Shown here piece by piece: positions 1 through 9,616 of a stretch of 64,000 nt of DNA. Source of the stretch: Rhizorhabdus wittichii RW1 (GTDB lineage Bacteria > Pseudomonadota > Alphaproteobacteria > Sphingomonadales > Sphingomonadaceae). The stretch lies in assembly GCA_000016765.1 (NCBI GenBank), contig CP000699.1, positions 1,984,001 to 2,048,000 on the forward strand. The letters run 5' to 3'. The notes beneath the pieces are model-generated. The model made no database searches and was not told the DNA's origin. It saw only the letters and a list, made by a program, of their open reading frames with translations. The translations under genes and the position numbers were made by a program. The stretch's first letter is position 1; every line of letters begins with the position of its first letter.

Positions 1-2955
1 CACGGTGTCGACCTTGTAGAGATCGGCGACGTTCTTGAGCGGATCGCCGTCGACGATCACCATGTCGGCGAGCTTGCCGGGCTCGATGCTGCCGAGATAT
101 TTGTCGACGCCGGTGATCTTCGCGGAGTCGATCGTGCCCGAGCGGAGCGCCTGATAGGGGCCGAACGCCTCGGCGAAATGGATCAGCTCGAGGATCACCG
201 AATAGCCGTCCTGCAACGTGCCGCCGTCGGTGCCCGAACCGATCAGCACGCCGGCGCGCTTCATCCGCCCGAGCAGGCCCAGTTCGTTGGTCTCCAGCCG
301 CGATGCGCTGTCGCCGTAGACGCCGCGCATATAGGTCATGAGGCTCGCATGGGCGCGCTTGTAGCGCGGCGCATAGGCCTTGATCTGGGGAAGGTCGAGG
401 ATCTCGGGGTGGCGGTCCATCTCGGCCAGATGCGTCGCCTCCGGCGCGCGCCCCGCGCTGGTCGGGCTGATCGCCATGCCGGAACGGGCGAGGAGCTGGA
501 TGACGTCGTCATAGGACGTCCGGTTCATCGTCAGCCGGTCGGAAAACTCCATCCGGTCCCGGGTACCGAGATGCTCGACCGCGTCGACCCCGAAAGTCAC
601 GGCCGGATAGAGCTCGTGCGAGGCGACCGGCAGGCCATGGGCATGGGCGAAGTCGACCACCCGCTTCTGCACCTCATGGTCCATCGTCTCGTAGGTCTTG
701 ATGAAATCGAAATCGAGGTCGATCGCGCGCTGCAGTTCGAGTTCGAGCTGGGCATCGGCGACCGTCGCCGTGTTCATCCAGTAGAACAGCCGCCGCCCCT
801 CGATCAGGTTGGCGTAGAATTGGCGCGGCCCGACCCGCTGGCCGCTCATCCACGCCTCGCGCCGTTCGAGCGCCTCATAGGGCTCGGCCCCCGGCTCGCG
901 CAGCGAGGTGATGCCGAACGACAGCCAGACCTTGTCGACCTTGCTGCCGTCGCTGACGAACTGGTGGATGTGGGTCTGGAACAGGCCCGGCACGATCGCC
1001 TTGGTCCGCGCGTCGATCAGCTTCGCCCCCGGCCATTCGGCCCGGCGCGGGACGATCTGCTTGATGACATTGTCCTCGACGACGATGTCGACGTCGCGCA
1101 GATAGCGGTCCGACACGCCGGTGAAGACCCGGCCGGCCTGGATCACCGTCGTGCCGGGATTGGCCGGACGCCGCCAGCTCAGCTCGATCGGGATGGTCTC
1201 GACCTCGCCGTCGTCGAGGCGGACCCGCTGGAGCTTCCGCCCCGCCAGATAGGTCAGCGACCGCGAATCCCCGCTCCAGCTCGGATAGGAAGCATAGTCG
1301 CGGCTGAGCTGGACCGGCGGCTCGATGATGTTCGCATCGGCGTCGACCGCGGCGCTCCACAGCAGTCCTTCATGGATATAGGCCATGCGGGTGCCGTCGG
1401 GCGACCAGACCGGCCCGAACTGACTGCGCGACGAGATCGAGCGGTCGGCGACCGGGCTGGTGAAATGGCCCTTGCCGCTGTCCAGGTCGATCGTGAAGAA
1501 GGCGTTGTCGCCCTTGCGGAAGCGGTTCGAATAGACCCGCAGCGCCAGCACCGATATCTTGCGCCCGTCGGCCGACCATGACGGCACCGACGGCAGGAAC
1601 AGCGCGTCGTGCGCCTTCTTCATCGCCCCGGTCGCGACGTCGACCAGATAGAGGGTCGCGCCGTGCCAGTCGGCCGAATTGCGCATGAAGACCGCGACGC
1701 TCTTGCCGTCCGGCGAGAAGCTCGGCTGCATCAGATCCTCTTCGGTCTGGGTCAGCCGCCGTTCGGCGCCGGTCGCGACGTTGCGCAGGTAGAGGTCCAT
1801 CGTCCCCGTCCCCCGGCGATCGGAGACATAGGCGAGCCATTGGCCGTCGCGCGACCAGGTCGGATCGACGTCGAGGAAATGGTCGTGGGTGAGCTGGACG
1901 GGCTTGGGGTCGCCGACCGTCAGCATCCAGAGATTGCCCATCGCCGTGAAGGCGACGTGGCGGCCGTCGGGCGACGTGGTCGGCCGCAATATGCCGAGCA
2001 CCGGCCTGTCCCCGGTCGAGGTCAGGTCGATCTCGCGCTTGCGATAGACGGGCGCGTCCTGGACGGTGAAGGCGGCGGTGAAGGGCCGCTTGGCGACCGT
2101 GTCCCCCTGCGGCGTCCAGACCCGGATGCCGCCGTCGGCGCCATAGACGAGGTGCCGCGCGTCGAGCCAGGAGGCGCCGGTCGGGAAGATGTCCTCGCCG
2201 GGCCGGCTGTGGCTGGCGACCTCCTTGCCGCTGGCCGCGTCGAACAGGGCGACGCGCGCATCGCCGCGCTCATAGTCGAACAGGATCGCCGAGATCCGGC
2301 TGCCGTCGGGGCTCCAGTGCAGCCGGCTGATCGACAGCTTCCCGCTGACCAGCGTCCGCGCCTTGCCCGCTTCCTCGACGATCAGGCTGGTCGTCCTGCC
2401 GGTGCCCTGCACATAGGCGGTGCGACCGCCGTCGGGCGACACCGCCGGGTGATAATCGTCCGCGTCGCCGCTGGTGACCGACGTCTGGACGCCGTCGTCG
2501 AGCGTCACCTGCCACAGGTCGAGGCTGCGGGTGCGATCCGAACTGAACAGGATCGCCTTGCCGTCGGGCCGCCAGCTCGGCTCGCGATCGTCATAGGGGC
2601 CCCGGGTGACGACCTTCAGCTCGCTGCCGTCGGGGCGCACCACCGCGATGTGCCAGTTCTCGTCGGTATAATATTGGAAGGCGATCCAGCGGCCATCCGG
2701 CGACCAGACCGGATAGCGCGCCTCGTCCATCACCGGGGTGATCGGCGTCGCCTTGCCGCCCGTCGCGGGCAGCACCCAGAGCCGTCCCTGCAGGTCGATC
2801 GCCAGCGAGCGCCCGTCCCGCGCCGCGGCGACGGCGAAGTTGGTCCCCTCGCTGACCTCGAAGCTGACCTCCTTGGCCGCGGCGATGCCGCACAGCGAGG
2901 TCGCGGCCAGCAGCGTGGCGAGCAGCCGCGCGGCGATGTTCGGTTTCCGCATCAT
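1..2955 (-). CDS. TolB-like beta-propeller / amidohydrolase fusion protein (3' end cut by window)
   Basis: This is a probable exported hydrolase of the amidohydrolase superfamily carrying an N-terminal PD40/WD40-like propeller. 985 codons are visible; by comparison with the upstream paralogue about 25 C-terminal residues lie beyond the edge. Residues 1-28 look like a signal peptide (LLATLLAATSLCGIAAA). Repeated SPDG/WSPDG blades run to about residue 640. The metal-binding THIH motif sits near residue 661, a later histidine in ASHELYP near 780 and the metal Asp in GTDGG near 907. The start codon (one of two adjacent ATGs) is 4 nt after the upstream stop, so translation is probably coupled. The substrate is unknown; imidazolonepropionase- or prolidase-like amide hydrolysis is typical of the fold. 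Pairing with a TonB receptor suggests that an imported ligand is processed in the periplasm. Confidence 0.85.
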   Translation of the reverse strand, partial: MMRKPNIAARLLATLLAATSLCGIAAAKEVSFEVSEGTNFAVAAARDGRSLAIDLQGRLWVLPATGGKATPITPVMDEARYPVWSPDGRWIAFQYYTDENWHIAVVRPDGSELKVVTRGPYDDREPSWRPDGKAILFSSDRTRSLDLWQVTLDDGVQTSVTSGDADDYHPAVSPDGGRTAYVQGTGRTTSLIVEEAGKARTLVSGKLSISRLHWSPDGSRISAILFDYERGDARVALFDAASGKEVASHSRPGEDIFPTGASWLDARHLVYGADGGIRVWTPQGDTVAKRPFTAAFTVQDAPVYRKREIDLTSTGDRPVLGILRPTTSPDGRHVAFTAMGNLWMLTVGDPKPVQLTHDHFLDVDPTWSRDGQWLAYVSDRRGTGTMDLYLRNVATGAERRLTQTEEDLMQPSFSPDGKSVAVFMRNSADWHGATLYLVDVATGAMKKAHDALFLPSVPSWSADGRKISVLALRVYSNRFRKGDNAFFTIDLDSGKGHFTSPVADRSISSRSQFGPVWSPDGTRMAYIHEGLLWSAAVDADANIIEPPVQLSRDYASYPSWSGDSRSLTYLAGRKLQRVRLDDGEVETIPIELSWRRPANPGTTVIQAGRVFTGVSDRYLRDVDIVVEDNVIKQIVPRRAEWPGAKLIDARTKAIVPGLFQTHIHQFVSDGSKVDKVWLSFGITSLREPGAEPYEALERREAWMSGQRVGPRQFYANLIEGRRLFYWMNTATVADAQLELELQRAIDLDFDFIKTYETMDHEVQKRVVDFAHAHGLPVASHELYPAVTFGVDAVEHLGTRDRMEFSDRLTMNRTSYDDVIQLLARSGMAISPTSAGRAPEATHLAEMDRHPEILDLPQIKAYAPRYKRAHASLMTYMRGVYGDSASRLETNELGLLGRMKRAGVLIGSGTDGGTLQDGYSVILELIHFAEAFGPYQALRSGTIDSAKITGVDKYLGSIEPGKLADMVIVDGDPLKNVADLYKVDTV

Positions 2956-2959
2956 TATC

Positions 2960-5900
2960 TTATTTCTTTCCCAGTTCCGCGCCGGCCGCGAGCTGATCGA
3001 AGCTGAACAGCCGCCCGTCCTTGATCACCTGCTCGACGTTGAGGACGTCCATCACGTTGGCGAGCGGGTCGCCGCCGACGATCACCATGTCGGCGAGCTT
3101 GCCGGGCGCGATGCTGCCCAGCCGGTCCTCGACCTTGCTGAGCCGCGCCGATTCGAACGTCGCCGATCGCAGCGCCTCGGCCGGGGTGAAGCCCTGGTCG
3201 ACATAATATTGCAGCTCGCCGACGATCCCGAACCCCAGGTTGAAGAAGGAGGTGTCGGTGCCCGGCGGGGTGCTGATCCCGGCCTGATGAAGGCGCGTCA
3301 CCGGGCTGGGCTTCGCCGATTCGAGGCTCGGATCGGCGAGCCCCTTGCCATCGAGCGCGGACTTCAGATAGCGCGACGCCAATATGCGCGGGGCGAGCAT
3401 CCTCATCTGCCGCACGTCGCGCAGCGACTTGCCCTGCCGGGCGAGATAATAGGCGCCGGCGCGCGGATCGGCGCCCGCCGCGGTGGGCACCACGTCGATC
3501 CCGGACTGGCGGTAGAGCTGGAGCGCATCGTCATAGATCCGCCCGCTGATCGACAGGCGATCGCCGACGATGATGCGGTCGCCCGTCACCAGATGCTCGA
3601 TCGCGTCGACCCCGAAGGTGGTGGCGGGATAGAGATCGTGCGAGGTGATCGGGATGCCGATCGCGTGGGCGGCCTCGACCGCGCGGCGCAGATAGGCGTT
3701 GTCGAGCCGCTCGTAGGTCTTGATGAAATCATAGTCGAGCCGTGCCGCGCGTTCGAGCTCGAGTTCGAGCGCCGGCCGCGATCCCACCGGCATCGACATC
3801 GGATAATAGAGCCGCGGCCCCTCGATCAGCCCGGTGGTGAACAGCCGGGGGCCGGCGCGCGCGCCGCTCGCCCAGGCTTCCTTCGCCTCCAGCCCCTCGC
3901 TCGGCTCGGCCCCCGGCTCGCGGATCGAGGTGATGCCGAAGGCGAGCGCGATGCGGCCGGTCTGCTCGCCGTTGATGATGAAATTGTGGATGTGGTTCTC
4001 GAACATCCCCGGGATGACGACCTTGTCCTTCGCATCGATCCATTCGACGCCGGTCCGGTCGCCGCGATGCGGCTCGACCGCGGTGATGACATTGTCGTCG
4101 ACGACGATGTCGACATCGCTGCGATAGGCCTGGCCGACGCCGTCGAACAGGCGGCCGGCATGGATCACCTTGCGCCCGCGCGGGATGGCGTTGGTCCAGC
4201 TCAGGTCGAGCGGGATGTCCTCGATATGCGCGTCGTCGAGCCAGATGCGCTTCAGCTTGTCGGCCGACTGGTAGACGATGCTGCGCGAATCCCCCGCCCA
4301 GCTCGGCTCGTCGGCGAGGTCGTTGGTCATCCGCCGGGGCGAATCGATGAAGTCGCCGTGCCGGTCGGTCGCCACCGTCCACAGCACCCCGTCGGCCACG
4401 AACGCCATGTGGGTGCCGTCGGGCGAATAGATCGCGCCGTCCTTGGCGCGGATGCCCAGCGACTTGCCGGGGATCGGCGACGTCAGCCGCTGCTCGCCGC
4501 CGTCGACGGGGACGCGCATGATCTCGTTCAGGCCGTGGCGGAAACGGTCCGATTTCTCGGCAAGGACGACATAGTTGACCGATTTGCCGTCGGGCGACCA
4601 GCTTCCGACGCTCGGCTTGAAGGTCCAGCCATGGATCTTGCGGATCTCCTTGGTCTGGAGATCGACGATATTGGGGAAATTGGCGTGCCAGTCGTCCGAG
4701 GCGAGCATCGTCAGCGCGATCGACTTGCCGTCCGGCGAGAAGACCGGGGCGGCGACGCTCTCGGTCGTCTCGGTCAGCCGCTCCTCGCGCCCGCTCGCCA
4801 TGTCGCGGACATAGAGGTCCATCGTCCCCACCCCGCGCCGATCGGAGGTGTAGGCGAGGCGGCTGCCGTCCGGCGACCAGGCCGGGTCGATGTCGACGAA
4901 CGGATCGTTGGTCAGCCGCACCGGCTTGGGATCGCCGATCTTGAGCAGCCAGAGGTCGCTCAGCGCGGTGAAGGCGACATATTTGCCGTCCGGCGAGACG
5001 ACCGGATGGAGGATGCCCTTGACCGGCTTCGGCGCGGTCGAGGTGAAATCATGCCGCTTGCGGGCATAGGCCGGCGCCGGGGTGACGATGAAATCGGCCG
5101 CGAAGGGGATCGTCGCGGCGGCGCCCGTCCCCTGGCGCTTGATCACGCCGTCGGCGGTGTAGAGCCATCCGCCCCTGGGCAGCGATTGCGGGCGCGCCAC
5201 GAAGACGTCCTCGCCCGCCGCGCTCGCCAGCCGATCCTTGCCGCTCGTCGCGTCGGCGACATGGAGGCTCGCCTCGCCGCGCCGTCCGAGGCGACCGCTG
5301 GCATAGGCGACATAGGCGATCGAGCTGCCGTCCCCGCTCCAGGCGGGCAGCGCGATCCGCGACGGATCGGCGGTCACGACGCGGACCGCGCCGTCGACCG
5401 AACGGAGCCGCAGCTCGCTGCCCTTCGCGGCGGTGGCGACGAAGGCGATCCGGCCGTCCGTCGCAACGGCCGGGCTATATTCGTCCTCCGGCGCGCGGGT
5501 GAGCTGGACCGGCGCGGCGCGGTCGAGCCCGACCGACCATATGTCGAAATTGCCGGCGCGATCCGACGCGAACAGGATCGAGCGCCCGTCGGCCGACCAG
5601 ACCGGCTCGCGATCGTCGGCCGCGCCGAAGCTGAGCTGTCGGAGGTCGCTGCCATCGGGCTTCACCGTGAAGATGTGCCAATAGCCGCCGAGATAATATT
5701 GGAAGGCGATCAGCTTGCCGTCGGGCGACCAGCTCGGCAGGCGGCTTTCGCCGCTCAGCCCCGGCACCACCACCGCCTTGCCGCCCTTGGCCGGCAGGAT
5801 GCGCAGCTCGCCCTGCAGGTCGATCGCGATCCGCGTCGCGTCGGGCGACATCGCCGCGGTGAAATTGGTCCCTTCCCGCACCGTGAAGGTCCGGGAAGGG

Positions 5901-5992
5901 ACGGCGGGGGAAGCCGCCGCGATGAGCGAGGACCAGCCGAGCGCGCCACCGAGCGCCGCCATGTGATGCAATCGTACCAGTCCCCGCTTCAT
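2960..5992 (-). CDS. TolB-like beta-propeller / amidohydrolase fusion protein
   Basis: A 1010-aa paralogue of the downstream gene with the same architecture: signal peptide (residues about 1-25), many SPDGK/SPDGS propeller blades to about residue 640, then an amidohydrolase barrel. The metal motif ENHIHN is near residue 666, SHDLYP and VDAIEHL follow, and the final metal Asp is in GTDTSF. A longer reading frame begins upstream at 6091, but the ATG at 5992 has a good GGAGGGG ribosome site and is followed directly by the signal sequence, so it is chosen. It lies 37 nt downstream of the TonB receptor and 4 nt before the next paralogue, so the three genes form one transcription unit. Propeller plus amidohydrolase proteins are common in sphingomonads and xanthomonads; the true substrate cannot be read from sequence. 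Confidence 0.88.
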   Translation of the reverse strand: MKRGLVRLHHMAALGGALGWSSLIAAASPAVPSRTFTVREGTNFTAAMSPDATRIAIDLQGELRILPAKGGKAVVVPGLSGESRLPSWSPDGKLIAFQYYLGGYWHIFTVKPDGSDLRQLSFGAADDREPVWSADGRSILFASDRAGNFDIWSVGLDRAAPVQLTRAPEDEYSPAVATDGRIAFVATAAKGSELRLRSVDGAVRVVTADPSRIALPAWSGDGSSIAYVAYASGRLGRRGEASLHVADATSGKDRLASAAGEDVFVARPQSLPRGGWLYTADGVIKRQGTGAAATIPFAADFIVTPAPAYARKRHDFTSTAPKPVKGILHPVVSPDGKYVAFTALSDLWLLKIGDPKPVRLTNDPFVDIDPAWSPDGSRLAYTSDRRGVGTMDLYVRDMASGREERLTETTESVAAPVFSPDGKSIALTMLASDDWHANFPNIVDLQTKEIRKIHGWTFKPSVGSWSPDGKSVNYVVLAEKSDRFRHGLNEIMRVPVDGGEQRLTSPIPGKSLGIRAKDGAIYSPDGTHMAFVADGVLWTVATDRHGDFIDSPRRMTNDLADEPSWAGDSRSIVYQSADKLKRIWLDDAHIEDIPLDLSWTNAIPRGRKVIHAGRLFDGVGQAYRSDVDIVVDDNVITAVEPHRGDRTGVEWIDAKDKVVIPGMFENHIHNFIINGEQTGRIALAFGITSIREPGAEPSEGLEAKEAWASGARAGPRLFTTGLIEGPRLYYPMSMPVGSRPALELELERAARLDYDFIKTYERLDNAYLRRAVEAAHAIGIPITSHDLYPATTFGVDAIEHLVTGDRIIVGDRLSISGRIYDDALQLYRQSGIDVVPTAAGADPRAGAYYLARQGKSLRDVRQMRMLAPRILASRYLKSALDGKGLADPSLESAKPSPVTRLHQAGISTPPGTDTSFFNLGFGIVGELQYYVDQGFTPAEALRSATFESARLSKVEDRLGSIAPGKLADMVIVGGDPLANVMDVLNVEQVIKDGRLFSFDQLAAGAELGKK

Positions 5993-6029
5993 TCCGATTT
6001 CCCCTCCGTTTCTTGTCGTTCGATGTCGT

Positions 6030-8234
6030 TCAGTAGCGGAACTTGACCGTCGCGCCGTAGGTCCGCGGCGGCGTGTAGGTGGCGAAGGCATCGCCGAGCA
6101 CGTCGGTGACCGAGTTGATGTTCAGCTCATTGGTCAGGTTCTTGCCCCACAGCTCGACGCTCCAGCGATCGCCGGGCAGGTCGATCGTCACGCCCGCGTC
6201 GAGATTCTTCTGCTTGAGCGAGCGCTCGGTCACGAGGTTCTGGATCGAGGCGTAGTAGGAGGTCTGGTAGCTATAGTCGACGCGACCGGTGACCGTGAGA
6301 TCGCCGACCGGCTGGCTGATGCTCGTGCCGATGAAATATTTGTGCTTCGGCACGCGCGGCAGGCGATTGCCGGCATAGTCGACGCTACCGGTGTTGAGCT
6401 CTTTGATCTTGCCGTCGGTGTAGGTGTAGTTGGCATAGATGTTCCAGCCGCGCACCGGCACCGCGGTCAGCTCGAGCTCGGCGCCCTTGATCGTCGTCTT
6501 GCCGGCATTGCCGTTGACCGGAACCGCCGGCAGGGCCGGATCGACGCTGGTCAGGATCGACACCTGCAGATCGGTGTAGCGCATGTAGAAGGTCGCGGCG
6601 TTGAACTGGAGCCGGCGGTTGAACCATTCCGACTTGAGCCCGACCTCATAGTTCCAGACATATTCGGGATTGAACGGCCGCAGCGCCGAGACCCGGTCGT
6701 TGTCGGTGTCGTTGAAGCCGCCGCTCTTGAAGCCGCGCGAGATCGTCCCGTACATCATGACCGCGGGCTGGATCTGATATTTGAGCGACACCATCGGCGT
6801 CGCCGCGCTCCAGCTCGCGCTGGCCGGCGCGGTATAGCCGGGAACGGTCACGCCATTGTCGCGGAAGCGCGAATAATTGGCGCCCGAGCCGGTCACGACA
6901 TGCTTCTTGCGGTCGTGGCTCCAGCGGATGCCCGCCTCCAGGCTGAGCTGGTCGGTCAGCTCATAGGTGCCGTTGGCGAACAGAGCATAGCCGGTCGTCT
7001 TGTTGTTCGCGTCGAACTGGTAGCGCCCGGCCAGGCCCGGACCGAAATTGACGAACTCATAGTCGGTCAGCCGGAGGTGATCGACATTGTCATGGTAGAA
7101 GAAGGCGCCGGTGATGAGCCGGAACCGGTCGCCGATCTGCGAGGCCAGGCGGATCTCCTGCGAGAATTGCCGCGCCTTCTCATTGTCCTGCTGGATGAAC
7201 AGCGTGTGGTAGAGGCTGCCCCGGTTCGGATCGGTGAGCGGCAGCACGTTGAGCCCGGTGCTGTTGGCGCGATTGTCGTTCTGCGAATGGCGCCAGGCGG
7301 TGATCGAGGTGATCGTGCCGATATCCCCGGTCCAGACGCTGTTCAGGCTGACGCCGTAATTGTCGATGTCGGCATAGCCGTCGTCGGGATAATTCTTGCC
7401 GCGACGCGGATTGGGGTTGGACTTGCCGATCGAGCCGGCGCCCTCGACCGCGAGGTCCCACCAGGGTCCGGTGCCGCGCCGCCGCGAACCGTCGACGTTG
7501 AGCTGGATGTCCCAGGCGTCGTTGGGCTGCCAGCGCAGCGCGGCGCGGGCGCCGATATAGCGCTCGTCCTCGATGTCGTTGCGGGTCGTCTCGTTATAGG
7601 CATAGCCGTCGTGCCGGCGCGCCGAGACGGTGATCTTGCCGGACAACGTCTCTGACAGCGGGCCGGTGAGCAGGACGCTGCCGCTGAACAGGTCGTAATT
7701 GCCGGCCGTCGCCTTCGCCTCGAAGCCGAAGCGATCGTCGGGCCGGCGCGTGAAGAAGGAGATCGCGCCGCCGGTCGCGTTGCGGCCGAACAGCGTGCCC
7801 TGCGGCCCGCGCAATATCTCGACCCGGTCGAGATCGCTGAAGTCGGTCGAGGTCATCGCCGGGCGGCCCATATAGACGTCGTCGACGAACAGCGCGACGC
7901 CCGGATCGACGCCCGACGACTTGTTGGTGTTGCCGATGCCGCGGATCGAGTAGCGCGGCTGGCCCGGCGCGAACTCGTCATAGGTCAGGCTCGGCGCGCG
8001 GGTGCGCAGGTCGTTGAACCCCTGGACGTTCGACTTCTCCAGGAAATCCCCGCTCAGCGCGGTGATCGCGAGCGGCACCTTCTGCGAGCTCTGGCTGGTC
8101 CGCTGCGCGGTGACGATGATCTCCTCGACCGCATCGGCCGCACCGCCTTCCTTCGCCGCCCACAGCGGCGTCGCCAGCGAGCAGGACGCGATCAAAGCCA
8201 AGGTCGATACCGCGTTCAATGTCAGCTGCCGCAT
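6030..8234 (-). CDS. TonB-dependent outer-membrane receptor
   Basis: A 734-aa outer-membrane active transporter. A signal peptide occupies about residues 1-27. A TonB-box-like EEIIVTAQR follows near residue 37, then the plug domain (LRGPQGTLFGRNATGG near 140-155) and a beta-barrel ending in an aromatic residue (VKFRY), as outer-membrane insertion requires. It belongs to the large iron-complex/oligosaccharide/peptide receptor family that is expanded in sphingomonads. An AAAGGGGGA ribosome site precedes the ATG. It is the first gene of an operon with two exported amidohydrolases, suggesting that it imports their substrate. No N-terminal STN domain is present, so it should not signal through a FecR protein. 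Confidence 0.93.
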   Translation of the reverse strand: MRQLTLNAVSTLALIASCSLATPLWAAKEGGAADAVEEIIVTAQRTSQSSQKVPLAITALSGDFLEKSNVQGFNDLRTRAPSLTYDEFAPGQPRYSIRGIGNTNKSSGVDPGVALFVDDVYMGRPAMTSTDFSDLDRVEILRGPQGTLFGRNATGGAISFFTRRPDDRFGFEAKATAGNYDLFSGSVLLTGPLSETLSGKITVSARRHDGYAYNETTRNDIEDERYIGARAALRWQPNDAWDIQLNVDGSRRRGTGPWWDLAVEGAGSIGKSNPNPRRGKNYPDDGYADIDNYGVSLNSVWTGDIGTITSITAWRHSQNDNRANSTGLNVLPLTDPNRGSLYHTLFIQQDNEKARQFSQEIRLASQIGDRFRLITGAFFYHDNVDHLRLTDYEFVNFGPGLAGRYQFDANNKTTGYALFANGTYELTDQLSLEAGIRWSHDRKKHVVTGSGANYSRFRDNGVTVPGYTAPASASWSAATPMVSLKYQIQPAVMMYGTISRGFKSGGFNDTDNDRVSALRPFNPEYVWNYEVGLKSEWFNRRLQFNAATFYMRYTDLQVSILTSVDPALPAVPVNGNAGKTTIKGAELELTAVPVRGWNIYANYTYTDGKIKELNTGSVDYAGNRLPRVPKHKYFIGTSISQPVGDLTVTGRVDYSYQTSYYASIQNLVTERSLKQKNLDAGVTIDLPGDRWSVELWGKNLTNELNINSVTDVLGDAFATYTPPRTYGATVKFRY

Positions 8235-8251
8235 AGATAATCCCCCTTTGC

Positions 8252-8271
8252 TTCCGATATCGATATCGGAA
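8252..8271. promoter_or_regulatory. 20-bp perfect palindrome upstream of the TonB receptor
   Basis: TTCCGATATCGATATCGGAA is a perfect 20-bp palindrome ending 17 nt before the receptor's start codon, just upstream of its ribosome site. Its position and symmetry fit a repressor operator overlapping the promoter or leader. The cognate regulator is not identified; the nearest regulator gene is the LysR at 8488-9570, but LysR boxes usually look different (T-N11-A). Confidence 0.5.
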
Positions 8272-8487
8272 TGTCAAAACAAATCCCCACTCCCTTTTGG
8301 GGATGGTCGATGGTTTTCAAAACTCCGTAGCCGATCGACCTTCTTTAGTCGCGACCATCCAAGGATTGGAGAGACCAATCCTTAATGAAAAGGGAGTATT
8401 TTATTTCGAAAACCTTTTATAAGGTAAGATATCCTTCAAATTATTTGCAATTGATTTCCTGTAAATCCAATATAACCACGATTTATA
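8272..8487. other. AT-rich intergenic region with two hairpins
   Basis: This gap between the LysR gene and the TonB receptor operon is far richer in A and T than the surrounding genes, most clearly from about 8384 to 8510. It holds a perfect 9-bp stem with a 5-nt loop at 8361-8383 (AAGGATTGG / CCAATCCTT) and a smaller inverted repeat at 8412-8425 (ACCTT-TTAT-AAGGT). The larger hairpin could terminate the LysR transcript or be an operator; no long T-run follows it on the minus strand. I see no convincing gene in it. Confidence 0.5.
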
Positions 8488-9570
8488 TCAGGTCATCTGA
8501 TAATCCCGGCGCCATCCTTCCCGATCACGGGCAGCTCCGCCCGGCATGCCGGACATCGCGACGGAGTCCGGGCCGGGGCGCCTTGGCCCGGCCGCGGTCG
8601 CGCGCTCGGTTATACCAGCGAGGAGCGGCGACGGTTCGGCCTGGCGGGCGAAGTCGCGCATCGCCGCGATCAGCATTTCCGCCGCGGACGAGAGGCGGCA
8701 TTCGGCGCGCGTCGAAATGCCGACCGGGCCTATGGTGGGCCGCAGCAGCAACGGCAAGATGACGAGATGGCCCGCCCGCGCCTCGCGATGGGCGAGCTGC
8801 CAGGGCAGGATGCCGAGATAGTCGGCGTCCATCACCAGGCTGCGGTTGGTGAGCTGCGACACCGATTCCACGGCGTGGGGCGGCGGCTCGACCCCTTCGT
8901 CGCGGAACGCCTGGTCGATGTGCCGTCGGAGCGTGGTCTCCAGCCGGGGCAGGATCCAGTCCCAGCCGGCGAGGTCGGCGAGCCGCAGCGGATCGCGGCC
9001 GACCAGCGGATGGCCGGGCCGGACGATCACGCAGGAGACGTCGGTCAGCAGCACCTCCTGGTGCAGGCCCTGCAGCTCGTGATATTCGGGCAAGCGCCCG
9101 ACCACCATGTCGAGCTTGCCGAGCCGCAGGTCGGGCAGCAGCCGGTCGTTGGTCCCCTCGACGATCGTCACCACCAGCTTGGGACGATCCCGGCGCAGCA
9201 TCGCGATCGCGCGGGGCAGCAGGTCGGCCGAGGCGGAGAGCAGCGTGCCCACCGCGATCCGCCCGCCCATGCCGTCGCGCAGATCGTGGATCTCCTCCGC
9301 CGCATGGCCGATCTGCGCGGTGATCAGCCGGGCATGGGCGGCGAGCGCCAGGCCCGCCGGGGTCGGCACGACGCCCCGGTTGGTGCGCGAGAACAGCTCG
9401 ATCTGGAGGAGCGCCTCGGTTTCCTGAAGCGCCTTGGTGATCGCGGGCTGGGTCATGCAGAGCGTGTGCGCCGCCGCGACCAGGCTTCCCCCGTCGGTGA
9501 TCGCCAGGACGATGCGCAAGTGGCGCATCGTCAACCGCGACATGGTGGTCCTGAAATCCTGCATTCTCAT
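8488..9570 (-). CDS. LysR-family transcriptional regulator
   Basis: An N-terminal winged helix-turn-helix (LRIVLAITDGGSLVAAAHTL...QPAITKALQETE) is followed by a LysR substrate-binding domain (GRIAVGTLLSAS...). The frame is open upstream to 9651, but the ATGs at 9570, 9564 and 9543 are more plausible; none has a strong ribosome site, so the start is uncertain (about 360 aa from 9570). The protein carries roughly 50 extra C-terminal residues rich in Arg, Pro and Gly beyond the usual LysR end. It is the last gene of the catabolic operon that begins at 13941, 46 nt after the cupin gene, and may respond to an intermediate of that pathway. Its effector is unknown. Confidence 0.88.
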   Translation of the reverse strand: MRMQDFRTTMSRLTMRHLRIVLAITDGGSLVAAAHTLCMTQPAITKALQETEALLQIELFSRTNRGVVPTPAGLALAAHARLITAQIGHAAEEIHDLRDGMGGRIAVGTLLSASADLLPRAIAMLRRDRPKLVVTIVEGTNDRLLPDLRLGKLDMVVGRLPEYHELQGLHQEVLLTDVSCVIVRPGHPLVGRDPLRLADLAGWDWILPRLETTLRRHIDQAFRDEGVEPPPHAVESVSQLTNRSLVMDADYLGILPWQLAHREARAGHLVILPLLLRPTIGPVGISTRAECRLSSAAEMLIAAMRDFARQAEPSPLLAGITERATAAGPRRPGPDSVAMSGMPGGAARDREGWRRDYQMT

Positions 9571-9616
9571 GCGCTTTCTTCGCCGGCCTCCGGACGCGGC
9601 GATCAGGGGTGGGGCA

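Noticed and set aside
2738-6046. 1102-codon plus-strand open frame
   Set aside because: It is antisense to the second propeller-amidohydrolase. Its Arg/Asp/His-rich, low-complexity translation has no recognisable motif and is typical of high-GC shadow frames.
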